In this document: positions 62,261 through 64,000 of the stretch, piece by piece
How positions within the stretch are numbered: the first letter of the stretch is position 1
How the letters are laid out: each line of letters starts with the position of its first letter
Source: Ptychodera flava
Lineage: Eukaryota > Hemichordata > Enteropneusta > Ptychoderidae
Reading direction: 5' to 3'
Assembly: GCF_041260155.1 (NCBI RefSeq)
Contig: NC_091944.1
Location: 28,644,332 to 28,708,331 of the forward strand
DNA length: 64,000 nucleotides
Made by a program: the position numbers and the translations under genes
Notes under the pieces: model-generated
The model's input: the letters and a program-made list of their open reading frames with translations, nothing else
Told to the model about the DNA's origin: nothing
Databases searched by the model: none

Positions 62261-62339
62261 GATACGCCAATATAGGGGCTATTATGGTCAAGACACGGTT
62301 TACCGTGTTCTGTCAAGATTATATTGACCTAGCATCATG

Positions 62340-63295
62340 ATGTTTGTTAGTGATATACTACACACAATAGGCGATACTTAGAGGTACCAGCAACTCATAC
62401 TGGTCTTACTCAGTTTAAACATTGTGCTTCAAACGCTGTTTGGTCTGGTCAACGTCTTCTTTACTACGACAAGTGACCCATTACTGTCGGGTGTACTTAA
62501 ACCACACTTATGAACTCGACTCGTCCTTAAAACGGGCCACAATCCCCAAAACACATGATAACCAGACTTCCTGGGATTCCTGTCGCATGTACAACTTGAA
62601 TGAATCCATGATATTTGAAAGTTATCTTGCCGACGGGACATCTTTTAAGAGATTGGCTTCACAGCCACAAGTGCTAACCCATGTGATCACGGCTTGGTTA
62701 AGTTTTCGATAGATCGTCAGATTCAAACACCTTGGTGATGGAGGTAAGTTGATATAATTTTCCATATTTTAATAGCATGCAGACAAGGTCACATCTCAAA
62801 ACTGAGTGACCGTTATTTGGAATATATTTACGATACTCTATCGATATCAAACTTTTAACTTTTTAAGAAACTATAGACACCAATTTTATATATCTGTACA
62901 ACAAAAAACTAAAATGCATGTGTACCAAATTTTATTACTTTTAGCGTGATCAGCAAAGATCTTGACATATCGACTTAAGAGAAAAAAAAGATTTTTGGCT
63001 GACTTGGTTTAACCATACCTACATGTAATGGTCCAAATCGTAGAATTTTTGTTCATAAAAGTTATAGTTAATTTAAATGTCTGGAACGTGCGCAGGGCTG
63101 AAGTTGTCGACCTTTTGCGCAGTCTGGTTAGGTTACCTGTCACCCGTTTCATCATGGGTCTTATGAACGCAGATGAACCTCCTTGCTACGTGATGGAAGT
63201 TCAGTTCAGCAGCAATTGGCTTTGTATCAACAGTCGCAAACGAAAGAACTGAGGGTAGCAGACTTCTTGAAGAGCGCCGCCAACCAAGTCAATAA
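62340..63295 (+). pseudogene. SLC22-family transporter, copy D (remnant of exons 1 and 10)
   Basis: Exon 1 remnant 62340-62743 starts MFVSDILHTIGDT and meets a nonsense TAG where A and C have GGG; further frame changes follow, but segments such as DNQTSWDSCRMYNLNESMIF (another frame) are clear and the donor gtaagt is kept. Exon 10 remnant near 63201-63295 reads ERTEGSRLLEERRQPSQ and stop, aligning with the A tail TEVSRLIQG..HSNQ. Exons 2-9 are not recognisable in the 460 bp between. It is the most diverged member and the array continues no further. Confidence 0.75.
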
Positions 63296-64000
63296 ATCCA
63301 GCATTGAATGTCAGGGGATATCCAGCACGATAGGTAGAGCTGAAAAGGGCGGCAAATCTTCGGAATGATTTTGAAAAAGACTTATGTTTTCTGTAAAGGG
63401 CGGGAAGCTGCAGACTTGTGCCATTAACAGCATGTGGAACTTATTTGAAGCTTATGTAAATAAAGCATATGTTATCATACGTTATACATATTCATTCTTC
63501 ATCGAAACGAAGGCAATGTAAGTTTCTATGATAGACAAATATACATCGATCTAGCAAAAGAAGTAATGTATTATTTCGGGGAGTTTACTCAAGGCTGAGC
63601 GATACGTCGAGATCTTGGACAGAGTAGAGACTCATACAGTAGTTATGTCAATCAATGATGGTTTATTGCTGAAATGTAAAGTTTACACATCAGAGATGCC
63701 AAGCTGAATGCAATGAGTGATCATCCCCTTTTTGAAAGATATTGTAGCATCGTATGTAGATTAAATTAGTTATGTCTGCAATCACTAATCAACTAGTATT
63801 TCTTGATTGGCTAAACGTGATTAAAATATTCTTCCATTGGAAAATACCTTACTAAACTTCCTCTCATTTTGCATCGATGATATAGAATTGTACATAATCT
63901 GCATCTGTTAAATCATTTTTATATAATATTTTCCTTTATAATCATCCCAGGGTCCTATCTAGGATTTAGATGCTTATGATGCATATTCACTATATACTAC
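63296..64000. other. Sequence after copy D, no feature seen
   Basis: AT-rich, without exon, repeat or RNA gene I can support. Confidence 0.5.

Overview
This is eukaryotic, intron-rich, AT-rich DNA. The channel and transporter families, GT-AG introns, Kolobok-type, CACTA-type and Penelope-like transposon remains, and several TAGGCCTA octamers suggest a marine deuterostome invertebrate (echinoderm, hemichordate or amphioxus grade). That placement is inference, and no ribosomal or mitochondrial marker is present to settle it.

Layout. (1) 375-14485, plus strand: the 3' part of a DEG/ENaC (amiloride-sensitive, acid-sensing-like) sodium channel gene. Fourteen phase-consistent exons encode an unrecognised Cys-rich module, three LDL-receptor class A repeats, the channel ectodomain, the second membrane segment and a short tail. 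The start codon and first membrane segment lie before the window. (2) 17763-63295, plus strand: a tandem array of SLC22-type organic ion transporter genes. Copies A (17763-28777) and C (49366-59120) each assemble into ten exons and 555 residues with every splice phase matching. Copy B (35401-40771) is a pseudogene lacking exons 4-6. Copy D (62340-63295) keeps only recognisable first and last exons.

The array arose by segmental duplication of a unit that included the 3' tail of the channel gene. Decayed pieces of the penultimate channel exon and its flanking introns lie upstream of transporter copies B and C. Copies A and C share an octamer plus CCAAT-box module about 100 bp upstream of the ATG; relatives of it sit farther upstream of B and D.

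Because the copies are paralogous, several transposon insertions can be read against empty sites in a sister copy: a 2.2-kb TTAA-flanked, THAP-encoding element (Kolobok-like) in A intron 1, a 185-bp foldback MITE in A intron 3, a 504-bp TTAA-flanked element in C intron 2, a 1.2-kb composite in C intron 5, and a 541-bp near-perfect palindrome with CACTA ends and a 3-bp target duplication upstream of C. Two truncated LINEs, a Penelope-like endonuclease fragment, LTR-like and coding fossils, and long microsatellites fill the intergenic space. Functionally, the window holds one plasma-membrane sodium channel with a lipoprotein-receptor-like ectodomain and two apparently working SLC22 solute carriers; nothing in the sequence shows that channel and carriers act together.
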